Shown in pieces: positions 50,657 through 59,279 of a DNA stretch of 64,000 bases (position 1 is its first letter; each line of letters opens with the position of its first letter). The notes beneath the pieces are model-generated. The model saw only the letters and a program-made list of their open reading frames with translations, made no database searches and had not been told where the DNA came from. Source of the DNA: Oscillospiraceae bacterium (GTDB lineage: Bacteria > Bacillota > Clostridia > Oscillospirales > Acutalibacteraceae); assembly GCA_902792905.1 (NCBI GenBank), contig CADBBH010000001.1, forward strand, positions 1 to 64,000, given 5' to 3'. A program made the position numbers and the translations under genes.

Positions 50657-50839
50657 ATGGGATTTTTCGGAGACTTTTTTGACGACCCCCTGTTTGACCT
50701 TGACGGGAACGGGAATGTAGACACCTTTGAAGAAGCTGTCGCTTTCGATTGGTTCTTCAGCGATGATTCGGATGATGACGATTTCGACAGTGATGACGAA
50801 GACCTCTTTGACGACGATGACGACAGTTTCGATGATTGA
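50657..50839 (+). CDS. Small, extremely acidic EF-hand-like protein
   Basis: 60 residues. DLDGNGNVDTFEEAVAFDW is a clear single EF-hand or dockerin-like calcium loop (D-x-D-x-N-x-N then E at 12). The second half is almost only Asp and Glu with a few Phe. There is no signal peptide, so it may be cytoplasmic and bind Ca2+ or other metals. GTGAGGT precedes the ATG. It lies 32 bases from each neighbour in a co-directional small-gene run. Confidence 0.6.
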   Translation: MGFFGDFFDDPLFDLDGNGNVDTFEEAVAFDWFFSDDSDDDDFDSDDEDLFDDDDDSFDD

Positions 50840-50871
50840 TTAAAGGCATACTCTAAAAGGAGCGTGGTTTT

Positions 50872-51279
50872 ATGAAAAAGAATTCTAACCGTTTTGAAAT
50901 CTTTGTTTCAATACTTTCGGTAGCATTCATATTTCTGATGCTCTATCTGCTGGTAGCGTCTTTTATCCCCGCCAGAAAAAGCAGGAATGATGAGCGTACA
51001 ACGGTATACCGCACTACGAACGCAGCAACAACCGAGGAACCGTCAACAAAGGCGCTCGAAACCTATACTCAGCGATACACTTACCGCACGACGGAACCGT
51101 CAACCACAAAAGTATATACGACTTCATACAGATACCGCATAAAGCATACAGAGCCGGATTATGATCCTTATAACGCGAAGGATTTTCGCGACGAAGAGGA
51201 TTTTTATGACTGGTATTATGATGATTTCTACGACTTTGAGGATGCGGAGGATTACTGGAGAGAACATCATGATGATTAA
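50872..51279 (+). CDS. Small membrane protein with Thr-rich and acidic-aromatic extracellular part
   Basis: 135 residues. One N-terminal membrane helix (IFVSILSVAFIFLMLYLLVA) is followed by a Thr/Tyr/Arg-rich stretch (residues 45-90) and a tail of Asp, Glu and Tyr (EEDFYDWYYDDFYDFEDAED). The composition suggests an extracellular, possibly glycosylated stalk with an acidic end. AAAAGGAGCG precedes the ATG, and a terminator follows 8 bases after the stop. No family is recognised. Confidence 0.65.
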   Translation: MKKNSNRFEIFVSILSVAFIFLMLYLLVASFIPARKSRNDERTTVYRTTNAATTEEPSTKALETYTQRYTYRTTEPSTTKVYTTSYRYRIKHTEPDYDPYNAKDFRDEEDFYDWYYDDFYDFEDAEDYWREHHDD

Positions 51280-51287
51280 TTTCAGGC

Positions 51288-51314
51288 GGAACGCCCGCGG
51301 GCGTTCCCTTTTTT
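51288..51314 (+). terminator. Terminator of the small-protein cluster
   Basis: GGAACGCCC pairs with GGGCGTTCC around GC, then a T-run. Confidence 0.88.
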
Positions 51315-51330
51315 GTTCATAAACAGTCTA

Positions 51331-51359
51331 TTGATTTTATAAATCGAATATGATATAAT
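51331..51359 (+). promoter_or_regulatory. Promoter of the H-cluster maturation operon
   Basis: TTGATT (51331-51336) and TATAAT (51354-51359) are separated by exactly 17 bases. Transcription would begin near 51366-51368, just at the first strand of the leader structure. Confidence 0.75.
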
Positions 51360-51367
51360 GCGAATGA

Positions 51368-51445
51368 CCTGAAGGAAAGAGATGCTCTGACCCTAAGCGA
51401 AACACACCGATTGTGCCGCGCCTTCAGGGCGCGGTTTATTGTTTT
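51368..51445 (+). promoter_or_regulatory. Attenuator-like leader of the H-cluster maturation operon
   Basis: CCTGAAGG (51368-51375) can pair with CCTTCAGG (51421-51428). The latter also belongs to a hairpin of CCGCGCC (51416-51422) with GGCGCGG (51428-51434), which is followed by TTTATTGTTTT, a terminator form. The two structures exclude each other. Inside the first lie two small hairpins (AGAG/CTCT and CACA/TGTG), giving a three-way junction of 61 bases. Either a riboswitch, a protein target or leader translation could choose the form. It matches no RNA class I recognise. Confidence 0.6.
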
Positions 51446-51460
51446 AAGGAGAATAGTAAT

Positions 51461-51706
51461 ATGGAAACAAAAGTAGCAGTTATCGGAATCATCGTCGAAA
51501 AACTTGAGAGCGTGTCTGCTCTCAACGAGATTCTATCGGAATACGGTGAGTTTATCATCGGCAGAATGGGTATTCCCTACAAAGCAAAGGGTATCAACTG
51601 CATAACAATCGTAATTGACGCCGAGATGAATGTGATCAACACCCTCTGCGGTAAAATCGGAAAGCTCGACGGCGTGTCCTCAAAAGCAGCTTTTTCAAAT
51701 GTATAA
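51461..51706 (+). CDS. TM1266-family iron-only hydrogenase system regulator
   Basis: 81 residues, an ACT/NikR-like small domain: VAVIGIIVEKLESVSALNEI, IIGRMGIPYKAKGINCITIV and a C-terminal KIGKLDGVSSKAAFSNV. The family is usually found next to hydE, hydF and hydG and is thought to regulate them. The start at 51461 has AAGGAG; a longer frame would begin inside the leader hairpin. It overlaps hydE by 8 bases. Confidence 0.85.
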   Translation: METKVAVIGIIVEKLESVSALNEILSEYGEFIIGRMGIPYKAKGINCITIVIDAEMNVINTLCGKIGKLDGVSSKAAFSNV

Positions 51707-52742
51707 GCAGCTTATAGACCGGCTTGAAAAAGAGAATAATCTGACAGCGGATGAATACCTTTCGCTGATACGTCACAGAGATGAAATCCGCGGGTATGCC
51801 GCTGAGAGAGCGATTGTCGTAAGAAAAAAGCACTACGAAAAAAAGGTCTATATCCGTGCGCTGATTGAATTCACGAATTATTGCAGAAACAACTGCTTTT
51901 ACTGCGGTATCCGCGCAGGAAACAGCGCCGCAGAGCGTTACAGACTGACGGCTGATGAGATTCTCGCCTGCGCCGATGACGGCTACGCTCTCGGTTTTCG
52001 CACATTCGTTATGCAGGGCGGCGAAGACCCGTATTTTACCGATGATATTCTCTGCGGTATTATCAGGCGAATCAAAGATAATCATCCCGACTGCGCCGTT
52101 ACTCTCTCTCTGGGTGAGAGGAGCTACGAGAGTTATAAATCACTCAAAGAGGCCGGCGCAGACAGATATCTTCTAAGACACGAGACCTGCAACGCAGAGC
52201 ATTACTCCAAGCTTCATCCGGACACAATGAGCTTTGAAAGACGTATGAAGTGTCTCTCGGAGCTGAAATCTCTCGGCTATCAGGTCGGCGCAGGATTTAT
52301 GGTCGGTTCGCCTTTTCAGACAGAAGAGGACCTTGCTAACGAGATGATATTCCTGCGTGAATTCAAGCCGCATATGGTCGGAATAGGACCTTTTATACCG
52401 CATAAGGATACCCCTTTTTCAGAATATGAGAGCGGCACGGCAGAGATGACGGTTTTCCTGCTCTCGCTTATACGCCTTACTCTGCCACGCGTGCTTCTGC
52501 CGGCGACAACTGCACTCGGAACGATTGACCCCAAAGGTAGGGAGAAAGGTATTCTCGCCGGTGCAAATGTGCTTATGCCGAATCTTTCACCTCTCCACGC
52601 GAGAAAAAAATACCTGCTCTATGACAACAAAATATGCACGGGTGACGAGGCGGCAAAATGTATAGTTTGCCTTTCGGAAAGAATAAAATCAACAGGTTAT
52701 GAAATTGTAACAGACAGAGGAGATTACAATAATGGAATATAA
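51699..52742 (+). CDS. hydE: [FeFe]-hydrogenase H-cluster radical SAM maturase HydE
   Basis: 347 residues, a radical SAM TIM barrel. The 4Fe-4S motif is NYCRNNCFYCG (C-x3-C-x2-C), and VMQGGEDPYFT lies in the SAM-binding part. HydE helps build the 2Fe subcluster and its bridging dithiolate. The order hydE-hydG-hydF and the overlaps (8 bases with the regulator, 11 with hydG) show tight co-expression. The product acts on the H-cluster of the HydA encoded at 40494. Confidence 0.92.
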   Translation: MYKQLIDRLEKENNLTADEYLSLIRHRDEIRGYAAERAIVVRKKHYEKKVYIRALIEFTNYCRNNCFYCGIRAGNSAAERYRLTADEILACADDGYALGFRTFVMQGGEDPYFTDDILCGIIRRIKDNHPDCAVTLSLGERSYESYKSLKEAGADRYLLRHETCNAEHYSKLHPDTMSFERRMKCLSELKSLGYQVGAGFMVGSPFQTEEDLANEMIFLREFKPHMVGIGPFIPHKDTPFSEYESGTAEMTVFLLSLIRLTLPRVLLPATTALGTIDPKGREKGILAGANVLMPNLSPLHARKKYLLYDNKICTGDEAAKCIVCLSERIKSTGYEIVTDRGDYNNGI

Positions 52743-54150
52743 TATGAAATCAATGAAGGCGGAGGAATTCATCAACGACGCCGAAATTCTCGAAACTATT
52801 GAATATGCCGAGAAAAACAAGAACAACATAGCGCTTATCGATGAAATTCTCGAAAAAGCAAAGCTTCGCAAAGGTCTTTCCCACAGGGAAGCAAGCGTTC
52901 TCATCGCCTGCGAAGACGAGGGAAAAGTGGAGGAAATCTATAATCTGGCCGAGCAAATCAAAAAGGATTTCTACGGCAACCGAATAGTTCTTTTTGCACC
53001 GCTCTATCTTTCGAATTACTGCGTGAACGGCTGCCTCTACTGCCCCTATCACTTGAAGAATAAGCACATTCCGAGAAAGAAACTGACTCAGGAAGAGGTT
53101 GCCAAAGAAGTAATCGCGCTTCAGGATATGGGTCACAAGCGTCTTGCCATTGAAGCCGGCGAAGACCCGGTCAACAACCCGATAGAGTATATACTCGACT
53201 GCATAAAAACCATTTATTCAATAAAGCACAAAAACGGCGCTATCAGAAGAGTCAATGTAAATATCGCCGCAACAACAGTTGAAAACTATACAAAGCTCAA
53301 GGACGCGGGAATCGGCACATATATTCTTTTCCAGGAAACCTATCACAAAAAGAATTATGAAATACTCCACCCGACAGGCCCGAAACATGATTATGATTAT
53401 CACACCGAGGCTATGGACAGAGCCATGGAGGGCGGAATTGACGACGTGGGAATCGGTGTTCTCTTCGGACTCGACAATTATAAATACGAATTCGCAGGTC
53501 TGCTTATGCACGCCGAGCACCTCGAAGCGGTTCACGGAGTAGGACCCCATACGATAAGCGTTCCGAGAGTCAAACCGGCGGATGATATCGACCCGACCGA
53601 ATTTGACAATTCTCTCTCCGATGATATGTTTTGCAAAATCGCGGCCTGTATAAGAATTGCCGTTCCCTATACCGGTATGATTATTTCCACCAGAGAGACT
53701 CCTGAGGTCAGAGCAAAGATAATACGCCTCGGAGTCAGCCAGATAAGCGGCGGCTCAAGAACTTCGGTCGGCGGTTACGCCGAAAAAGAGAGGCCTCATG
53801 ATACCGAACAGTTTGACGTTTCGGATAACAGGACTCTTGACGAGGTTGTCAACTGGCTCATGAGAACCGGTTACATTCCTTCATTCTGCACTGCCTGCTA
53901 CCGCGAGGGCAGAACGGGCGACCGCTTCATGTCACTTTGCAAATCAGGGCAGATTCAGAACTGTTGCCATCCCAATGCGCTTATGACGCTCAAGGAATTT
54001 CTTATCGACTACGCGAGCGAGGATACGAGACGCATCGGCGAGGAAATGATAGAAAAAGAAATCGGCAACATTCCCAAGGAGAAGGTACAGGAAATCGTCC
54101 GCGAGCGCCTTGTAAAAATAGAAAACGGCGACAGAGATTTCAGATTCTGA
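52732..54150 (+). CDS. hydG: [FeFe]-hydrogenase maturase HydG (tyrosine lyase)
   Basis: 472 residues. HydG cleaves tyrosine to give the CO and CN ligands of the H-cluster. The radical SAM motif is NYCVNGCLYCPY, followed by MGHKRLAIEAGEDPVN. The C-terminal second cluster is carried by CTACYREGRTGDRFM with a later CK...CC stretch, as needed for CO and CN formation. The start lies within hydE after GAGGAG. Length and both clusters are normal. Confidence 0.94.
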   Translation: MEYNMKSMKAEEFINDAEILETIEYAEKNKNNIALIDEILEKAKLRKGLSHREASVLIACEDEGKVEEIYNLAEQIKKDFYGNRIVLFAPLYLSNYCVNGCLYCPYHLKNKHIPRKKLTQEEVAKEVIALQDMGHKRLAIEAGEDPVNNPIEYILDCIKTIYSIKHKNGAIRRVNVNIAATTVENYTKLKDAGIGTYILFQETYHKKNYEILHPTGPKHDYDYHTEAMDRAMEGGIDDVGIGVLFGLDNYKYEFAGLLMHAEHLEAVHGVGPHTISVPRVKPADDIDPTEFDNSLSDDMFCKIAACIRIAVPYTGMIISTRETPEVRAKIIRLGVSQISGGSRTSVGGYAEKERPHDTEQFDVSDNRTLDEVVNWLMRTGYIPSFCTACYREGRTGDRFMSLCKSGQIQNCCHPNALMTLKEFLIDYASEDTRRIGEEMIEKEIGNIPKEKVQEIVRERLVKIENGDRDFRF

Positions 54151-54159
54151 GGAAAGATT

Positions 54160-55326
54160 ATGTCATTGAACGATACCCCTTCGGGCGAAAGAATTCATAT
54201 CGGATTCTTCGGTGTGAGAAACGCGGGAAAAAGCTCGCTCGTAAACAGAATAACAAATCAGCAGATGTCGCTCGTCAGCGACGTTAAGGGAACTACTGCC
54301 GACGCGGTAAAGAAAGCAATGGAGTTGCTGCCGCTCGGGCCGGTCGTTATAATTGATACTGCCGGAATCGACGATGAGGGCGAGCTCGGAGAACTCAGAG
54401 TACAGGCAACGCTCGAAATACTGAAAACATGCGACATCGCGGTTATCGTAACCGAGAATGACGAATTACAAAAAGCCGAAAAAGAACTGGTTTCGCTTAT
54501 CGAAGACAGGAAAATTCCGTTTATCACCGTACGCAACAAATCGGATCTTTCAGAGACACGCAAAGGCGGGAAAATTTATGCCAGCGCTCTGACGGGTGAA
54601 GGAATTGAAGCGCTGAAGGAAGAAATCGCGAGAATCGCTCCGAAAAAAGAGAAGGAAATTCACTTAGTATCGGATTTTATCAAGCACGGCGATACGGTGA
54701 TACTCGTGACTCCGATCGATGAGAGCGCTCCGAAGGGAAGGATGATTCTGCCTCAGCAGCAGGCAATCCGCGACATTATCGATCACGGCGGAATAGCTGT
54801 TACCGTGCAGCCGGATGAACTGACTGCCGCACTCAAAGGGCTTAAGAATCCACCTGCGCTCGTTGTCACGGATTCGCAGGCATTCGGTAAGGTTATGAAA
54901 CTCGTTCCTGCAGATATTCCCCTCACGTCTTTTTCAATTCTTATGGCCAGATACAAAGGCTTTCTCGACACTGCCCTGAAAAGCACAGCGGCAATAGACA
55001 ATCTTCCCGATAACGCGAAGATTCTTATTGCAGAAGGTTGCACGCATCACAGACAGTGTGAGGATATCGGTACTGTGAAACTCCCCCGCTGGCTCAAAGA
55101 ATACACCGGCAAAAATCTTGAATTCACATTCACTTCAGGTCACGGCTATCCCGATAATCTCGGTGAATTCGACCTGATTGTTCACTGCGGGGCGTGTATG
55201 CTCGGCGAAGCGGAGATGAATTCACGCCGTCAGGCGGCGCTTGAAGCCGGAGTGCCGTTTACCAACTACGGAATGGCAATTGCTAAAATCAACGGAATTC
55301 TTGACAGAAGCACGGAGATATTATGA
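54160..55326 (+). CDS. hydF: [FeFe]-hydrogenase maturation GTPase HydF
   Basis: 388 residues, the scaffold that carries the 2Fe precursor to HydA. The GTPase domain has G1 GVRNAGKSSLVNRI, G3 DTAGIDD and G4 NKSD. A dimerisation domain follows, then the C-terminal 4Fe-4S domain with EGCTHHRQCEDIG and HCGACMLGE. It begins 9 bases after hydG and overlaps the phosphatase gene by 4 bases. Confidence 0.94.
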   Translation: MSLNDTPSGERIHIGFFGVRNAGKSSLVNRITNQQMSLVSDVKGTTADAVKKAMELLPLGPVVIIDTAGIDDEGELGELRVQATLEILKTCDIAVIVTENDELQKAEKELVSLIEDRKIPFITVRNKSDLSETRKGGKIYASALTGEGIEALKEEIARIAPKKEKEIHLVSDFIKHGDTVILVTPIDESAPKGRMILPQQQAIRDIIDHGGIAVTVQPDELTAALKGLKNPPALVVTDSQAFGKVMKLVPADIPLTSFSILMARYKGFLDTALKSTAAIDNLPDNAKILIAEGCTHHRQCEDIGTVKLPRWLKEYTGKNLEFTFTSGHGYPDNLGEFDLIVHCGACMLGEAEMNSRRQAALEAGVPFTNYGMAIAKINGILDRSTEIL

Positions 55327-56141
55327 TTAAACTGATTGCTATGGATATGGACGGGACTCTTCTCTCGCCCGATCACAAGACAGTCGCCGAAACAGATAAA
55401 TCGGCTTTGAGAAAAGCGCACGAAAGCGGCATAAAACTTGCAATTTCAACGGGTCGCACACTGTCAACCGTCGGCAATATATGCTCGCAGATACCTGAAA
55501 TTGATTATATAATCTTTTCAAACGGCGCGGGAATTTTTGACAGACATGCCGATAGAATTATTTACCGCAATAATATGCCGCCGGAGACAGCCGAAAAGTA
55601 TCTGCCGTTCATTAAGGAGAGAAGCGGTTTTATCGAGGCGTATATTGACGGAGTCGCCTATGCCCTCGAAAACGAGAATCAGAAAATCGATTATGATCTG
55701 ATTCCGCCTGTATTCAAAGCAATGCTCGGAAAAGGCGTAATTATAACCGATGATTTCAAAAAAGTTTACGGTGAATACGGAATCGAAAAAGTCATTTTCT
55801 ATATAGCGGATCCTGAAATCTGCATTGAAGCTGACAGATATCTCAGAGGCGAAGAGGGAATATTTGTAACCAGCTCGGTCGGCAGAAGCATAGAATTCAC
55901 AAAAGCAGGAACCGACAAGGGTGACGCTCTGAGAGCTCTGTGCGCGGAAATCGGTTCAACGGCAGATGAGGCTATGGCTCTGGGCGATGCCGGAAACGAT
56001 ATACCGATGATAAAAGCGGCGGGATACGGAATCGCTATGGGAAACGCAGACGAAAAAACGAAGCAGGCGGCGAAATATATAACGAAGACAAATGCCGAAA
56101 ACGGCGTTGCCGCGGCAATATATGAATATGCGATTGAATAA
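55323..56141 (+). CDS. HAD-IIB (Cof-type) phosphatase
   Basis: 272 residues. The nucleophile motif is AMDMDGTLLSPD, motif II ISTGRT, and motif IV ALGDAGNDIPMIKAAG, with a C2B cap between. This family hydrolyses small phosphorylated metabolites. It overlaps hydF by 4 bases (ATGA) and is the last gene of the maturation operon. Whether it takes part in maturation is unknown; accidental operon membership is possible. It is a distant paralogue of the protein at 37569. Confidence 0.87.
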   Translation: MIKLIAMDMDGTLLSPDHKTVAETDKSALRKAHESGIKLAISTGRTLSTVGNICSQIPEIDYIIFSNGAGIFDRHADRIIYRNNMPPETAEKYLPFIKERSGFIEAYIDGVAYALENENQKIDYDLIPPVFKAMLGKGVIITDDFKKVYGEYGIEKVIFYIADPEICIEADRYLRGEEGIFVTSSVGRSIEFTKAGTDKGDALRALCAEIGSTADEAMALGDAGNDIPMIKAAGYGIAMGNADEKTKQAAKYITKTNAENGVAAAIYEYAIE

Positions 56142-56146
56142 AAAAA

Positions 56147-56175
56147 GCGGCAGTCAGACGACTGCCGTTTTTTAT
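56147..56175. terminator. Bidirectional terminator between converging genes
   Basis: CGGCAGTC pairs with GACTGCCG around a 4-base loop, with A-run before and T-run after. It can end the maturation operon and the transporter gene. Confidence 0.88.
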
Positions 56176-56177
56176 TA

Positions 56178-57632
56178 TCAGTGATATCCTATCCAGATCG
56201 AAAAATGCATAAGCGCAATGCTCATCAGAATCTGCAGAGCAAAAAGCTTCCAACTGAATTTTATCCACTTGCCGTAGGAGACATTGACTAGCCCTATTGC
56301 AATAATAATGAGTCCGCTAGTGGGATAGAGCATATTCGTGAAGCCGTCGCCCATGCAGAAGGTCAAAACCAGCGTATTGCCCGAAATTCCGACAAGATGC
56401 GCGAGCGGAGCGACTATCGGCATAATGAGGAACGCTTTTGCAGTCCCCGAACCGATAAAGAATTCAAGCAGGGCAACAAACACGAAGATTAGCAGAATGG
56501 CTCTGTAAGGCGTGACGCCGTTCATCAGGCCATAGAGTTTATAAAGAATCGTGTGGACTATCATGCCCTCCTGCAGGATATAGGTAATGGAGAGAATGAA
56601 AAGAATCAGCGGGAGAGCGGGTGCTATGGTCTTGACGCCTCTGAAGAAGCTCTTGGCAACCTCTTTGCCTTTGAGACCGGATTTAAGACCTGCGGCAATT
56701 CCGCCGAATGTAAAGAGCAGCGCCATTCCGCCCATTGAGAGATAACCGTTGAGACTGAAAATGAAATCAAGGGCAACGCACACGAGCGCGCACGCCATAA
56801 AAATAAAGAATACAACGCTGGACTTCTTGATTTTTTCATCCTTGATGATTGTTTCGGTATCGTCAAGTCTGAATTTTTCGCGCATCTCTTTATCTGTATC
56901 AAAGCAGAGAGATTTCTGCGGATTCTTCTCTATTTTTTTTGCGTAAGCAAAAGTAAACAGGAAGAGCAGAATATAAGAAAGTGCAAACATAACGAGGCGC
57001 ATCCATATTCCTGAAAAAACGGGAATATTAGCGAGCTTCTGAACCGTTACAACATTGAAAGGGTTAAAAGTAGCCGCGGCGAATCCGAAAGCCACCGCGC
57101 CGAAGCTCATCATGATACCTACAAGCGAATCCCAGCCGAGCGCCAGGGAAATTGCTACCGAAAGCGGAACAAGGGTAATGGTCTCCTCAAGTATGCCCGC
57201 GATTGACGAGAGTGCCATCAAAACAAGGATCATAACCGCGAGAAGAACATATTTTTTATCGGAGAATCTGCGGATGATTATTGCCATAAGGTATTTGAGA
57301 ACCCCGACCTCGTCAAGTATCAGGAAGGTGCCGCCGAGGAGAACGATAAAAAGAACTATTGCGATTCCGGTAGTGATATTCTCTGAAGCAAATACAAGAA
57401 TCGGCGCGAGTGCAATCTTCCATATCGGAAGCTTGAATTCGACTGAATGGTAGGTGCCGTCGATTATTTTCCCCGCCTCGTCAAGGTTATATTCGCCCCT
57501 CGGGACTATTTGTGTCAGCGTGCCGGCAACAACCATAAGCACAAGCAGAATTGCGCAGACGCCTATAATCGTCTTCACATTAAGCTTGAGACCGGACTGA
57601 GTCTGATCTTTATTCCGGACTTTCTCTTCCAT
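56178..57632 (-). CDS. YfcC-family membrane transporter
   Basis: 484 residues with about 12-13 membrane helices, of the C4-dicarboxylate anaerobic carrier / YfcC family. Features are TQIVPRGEYN early, IAGILEETITLVPLSVAIS, FAAATFNPFNVVTV and GSGTAKAFLIMPIVAPL. Substrates are dicarboxylates or basic amino acids; the sequence does not say which. GAGGGGTAATT precedes the ATG. It is a single gene, divergent from the secreted protein at 57801. Confidence 0.85.
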   Translation of the reverse strand: MEEKVRNKDQTQSGLKLNVKTIIGVCAILLVLMVVAGTLTQIVPRGEYNLDEAGKIIDGTYHSVEFKLPIWKIALAPILVFASENITTGIAIVLFIVLLGGTFLILDEVGVLKYLMAIIIRRFSDKKYVLLAVMILVLMALSSIAGILEETITLVPLSVAISLALGWDSLVGIMMSFGAVAFGFAAATFNPFNVVTVQKLANIPVFSGIWMRLVMFALSYILLFLFTFAYAKKIEKNPQKSLCFDTDKEMREKFRLDDTETIIKDEKIKKSSVVFFIFMACALVCVALDFIFSLNGYLSMGGMALLFTFGGIAAGLKSGLKGKEVAKSFFRGVKTIAPALPLILFILSITYILQEGMIVHTILYKLYGLMNGVTPYRAILLIFVFVALLEFFIGSGTAKAFLIMPIVAPLAHLVGISGNTLVLTFCMGDGFTNMLYPTSGLIIIAIGLVNVSYGKWIKFSWKLFALQILMSIALMHFSIWIGYH

Positions 57633-57737
57633 AATTACCCCTCATATTTATAAATTTCCAAGTGAATATTTATACAGATTATTATAAAAAAGAAGCAGTT
57701 GATTGTCAATAGATTTAGCGAAATAAAAGGTCGCCGC

Positions 57738-57766
57738 TTGACATTTGGTATATATAATGATATGAT
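57738..57766 (+). promoter_or_regulatory. Promoter of the secreted repeat protein
   Basis: A perfect TTGACA (57738-57743), 17 bases, and TATGAT (57761-57766). It is the best promoter in the window. Confidence 0.8.
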
Positions 57767-57800
57767 ATACTATATATTGTATATAATGGAGTATTATGGT

Positions 57801-59225
57801 ATGTTTAATCCGAAAAAATTGACAGCCCTGTTGCTGGCGCTGATTATTGCATCCGTCGGAATATTAATTGTCTCTGCGGATGAATATATTACCGGTACCG
57901 TTTCGCTCAAAACTGTTTTTTATGATTCGGACGGGAACACTGATGACGTGCTATGCTGCGAACCGGGAGAAAAAATCAGAGCGGATGTTTATTTCACTTC
58001 CGATTTTCCGGTAAAATCAATGGCTTTCCTTTTTCAGTATAACAGCAATGTTTTAGAACTTGATACTGAAAAATTGGAACCGGTCGGAGGAGAATACGTC
58101 CTTACGGTCAACACTCCGCTTCTCGGAGCAGGCACTTTCAAGGACGGGAAGAATCTTCTTCCCGCCGCCTCAAAAACCGACAGCACCGGAGCAATACTGA
58201 TAAGACTTATCAGACCTGCATATAATCAATATGAAAATGTTAACGCTTTCTCTCTGTATTTCGAAATCAGTAAAACTGTCACGCCGGGTGAATTCAGCGA
58301 ATTGATAATTGCGCCGGGGTCCGTTATGACACCGGATAATAAATACAACTCCACCGAGGTCTCATATATTACAAACCCCGACCTTATCGGTATAAATCCA
58401 AACGACAGCGGATCGCCTGTTGCAAAACCCGCCGATTTTCTTTCGGCATCCGGTTATAATCTCATTGTTAATTCATTCTCAAATGCAGTCGGATTACCGT
58501 TACCTAAACATTCGGTAACTTTCATGGCAGACGGCAAAATAATCAATACCGTAGAATTTGAAGAGGGAGCCGGTTCGGTCACCGCTCCGCCCGTTCCCGA
58601 AAAGACCGGTTACACAGGCAGCTGGGAAAACTACACGCTCGGAAACACGGATATAATTGTTCATGCAGTATACAGTCCGATAGTTTATACCGCGACATTC
58701 GTTGCCGACGGCAAGACGGTTTCAACTGCGGGTTTTACGGTTGAAAACAAAAATATTACTCCTCCGCCGGTTCCCGAAAAGCCGGGATATGCAGGCAGAT
58801 GGGCTCCATACACACTCGGAGCAGCCGATATTACAATAAACGCGATTTATGATTATATAAATCCGACAGCAAACTCATCGCTGATTGTAAAATCATCGGC
58901 AACAGTTGACTACCGCACAATAGTAAAAGTAACAGCGCGAGCCGAAAATGTGCCCGCCGGTTACAAAGTGGCGCTCTATGACGGAGATACATTCATTACC
59001 GCAGGCGATAACACTTACGTTTCATACGAATGCGGTGAAATGAAAAGCGGCAGAGTATTTAACGCAAGAATAATAAATGCGGATAATGTTACAATGAAAA
59101 ACGATGCCGGCAACGAGCTTCGCGCGAACATCAGCATCTCGGTAAATTCCGGATTTTTCAAGAAGATAATTGCATTCTTCAAGTGGCTTTTCAGATGCCT
59201 GCCTTCAGTGACGGTAGGACCTTAA
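57801..59225 (+). CDS. Secreted protein with cohesin-like and InlB-type repeat domains
   Basis: 474 residues. The signal peptide is KLTALLLALIIASVGILIVS, cut near SA-DEY. Residues about 25-180 look like a cohesin-type beta sandwich (ITGTVSLKTVF, KSMAFLFQYNSNVLELD). Residues about 240-360 hold two InlB/Listeria-Bacteroides type repeats: HSVTFMADGKIINTVEF ending GYTGSWENYTLG, and TATFVADGKTVSTAGF ending GYAGRWAPYTLG. The C-terminus is an amphipathic tail (FFKKIIAFFKWLFRCLP). The start follows GGAG at 57788 and a strong promoter. Surface or matrix binding is likely; the partner is unknown. Confidence 0.8.
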   Translation: MFNPKKLTALLLALIIASVGILIVSADEYITGTVSLKTVFYDSDGNTDDVLCCEPGEKIRADVYFTSDFPVKSMAFLFQYNSNVLELDTEKLEPVGGEYVLTVNTPLLGAGTFKDGKNLLPAASKTDSTGAILIRLIRPAYNQYENVNAFSLYFEISKTVTPGEFSELIIAPGSVMTPDNKYNSTEVSYITNPDLIGINPNDSGSPVAKPADFLSASGYNLIVNSFSNAVGLPLPKHSVTFMADGKIINTVEFEEGAGSVTAPPVPEKTGYTGSWENYTLGNTDIIVHAVYSPIVYTATFVADGKTVSTAGFTVENKNITPPPVPEKPGYAGRWAPYTLGAADITINAIYDYINPTANSSLIVKSSATVDYRTIVKVTARAENVPAGYKVALYDGDTFITAGDNTYVSYECGEMKSGRVFNARIINADNVTMKNDAGNELRANISISVNSGFFKKIIAFFKWLFRCLPSVTVGP

Positions 59226-59235
59226 AACAAATTTC

Positions 59236-59262
59236 AAGCGCTCCCTCGGTGAGGGAGCGCTT
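59236..59262 (+). terminator. Terminator-like hairpin after the secreted repeat protein
   Basis: AAGCGCTCCCTC pairs with GAGGGAGCGCTT around GGT, 10 bases after the stop. The following sequence is only moderately T-rich; it also lies 18 bases from the end of the converging GH4 gene. Confidence 0.7.
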
Positions 59263-59279
59263 ATGTTATATTCTGGCAT

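Noticed and set aside
51413..51460. GTG start adding 16 residues to the TM1266-type regulator
   Set aside because: It would begin inside the leader hairpin, with no ribosome binding site. The ATG at 51461 has AAGGAG and matches the family length.
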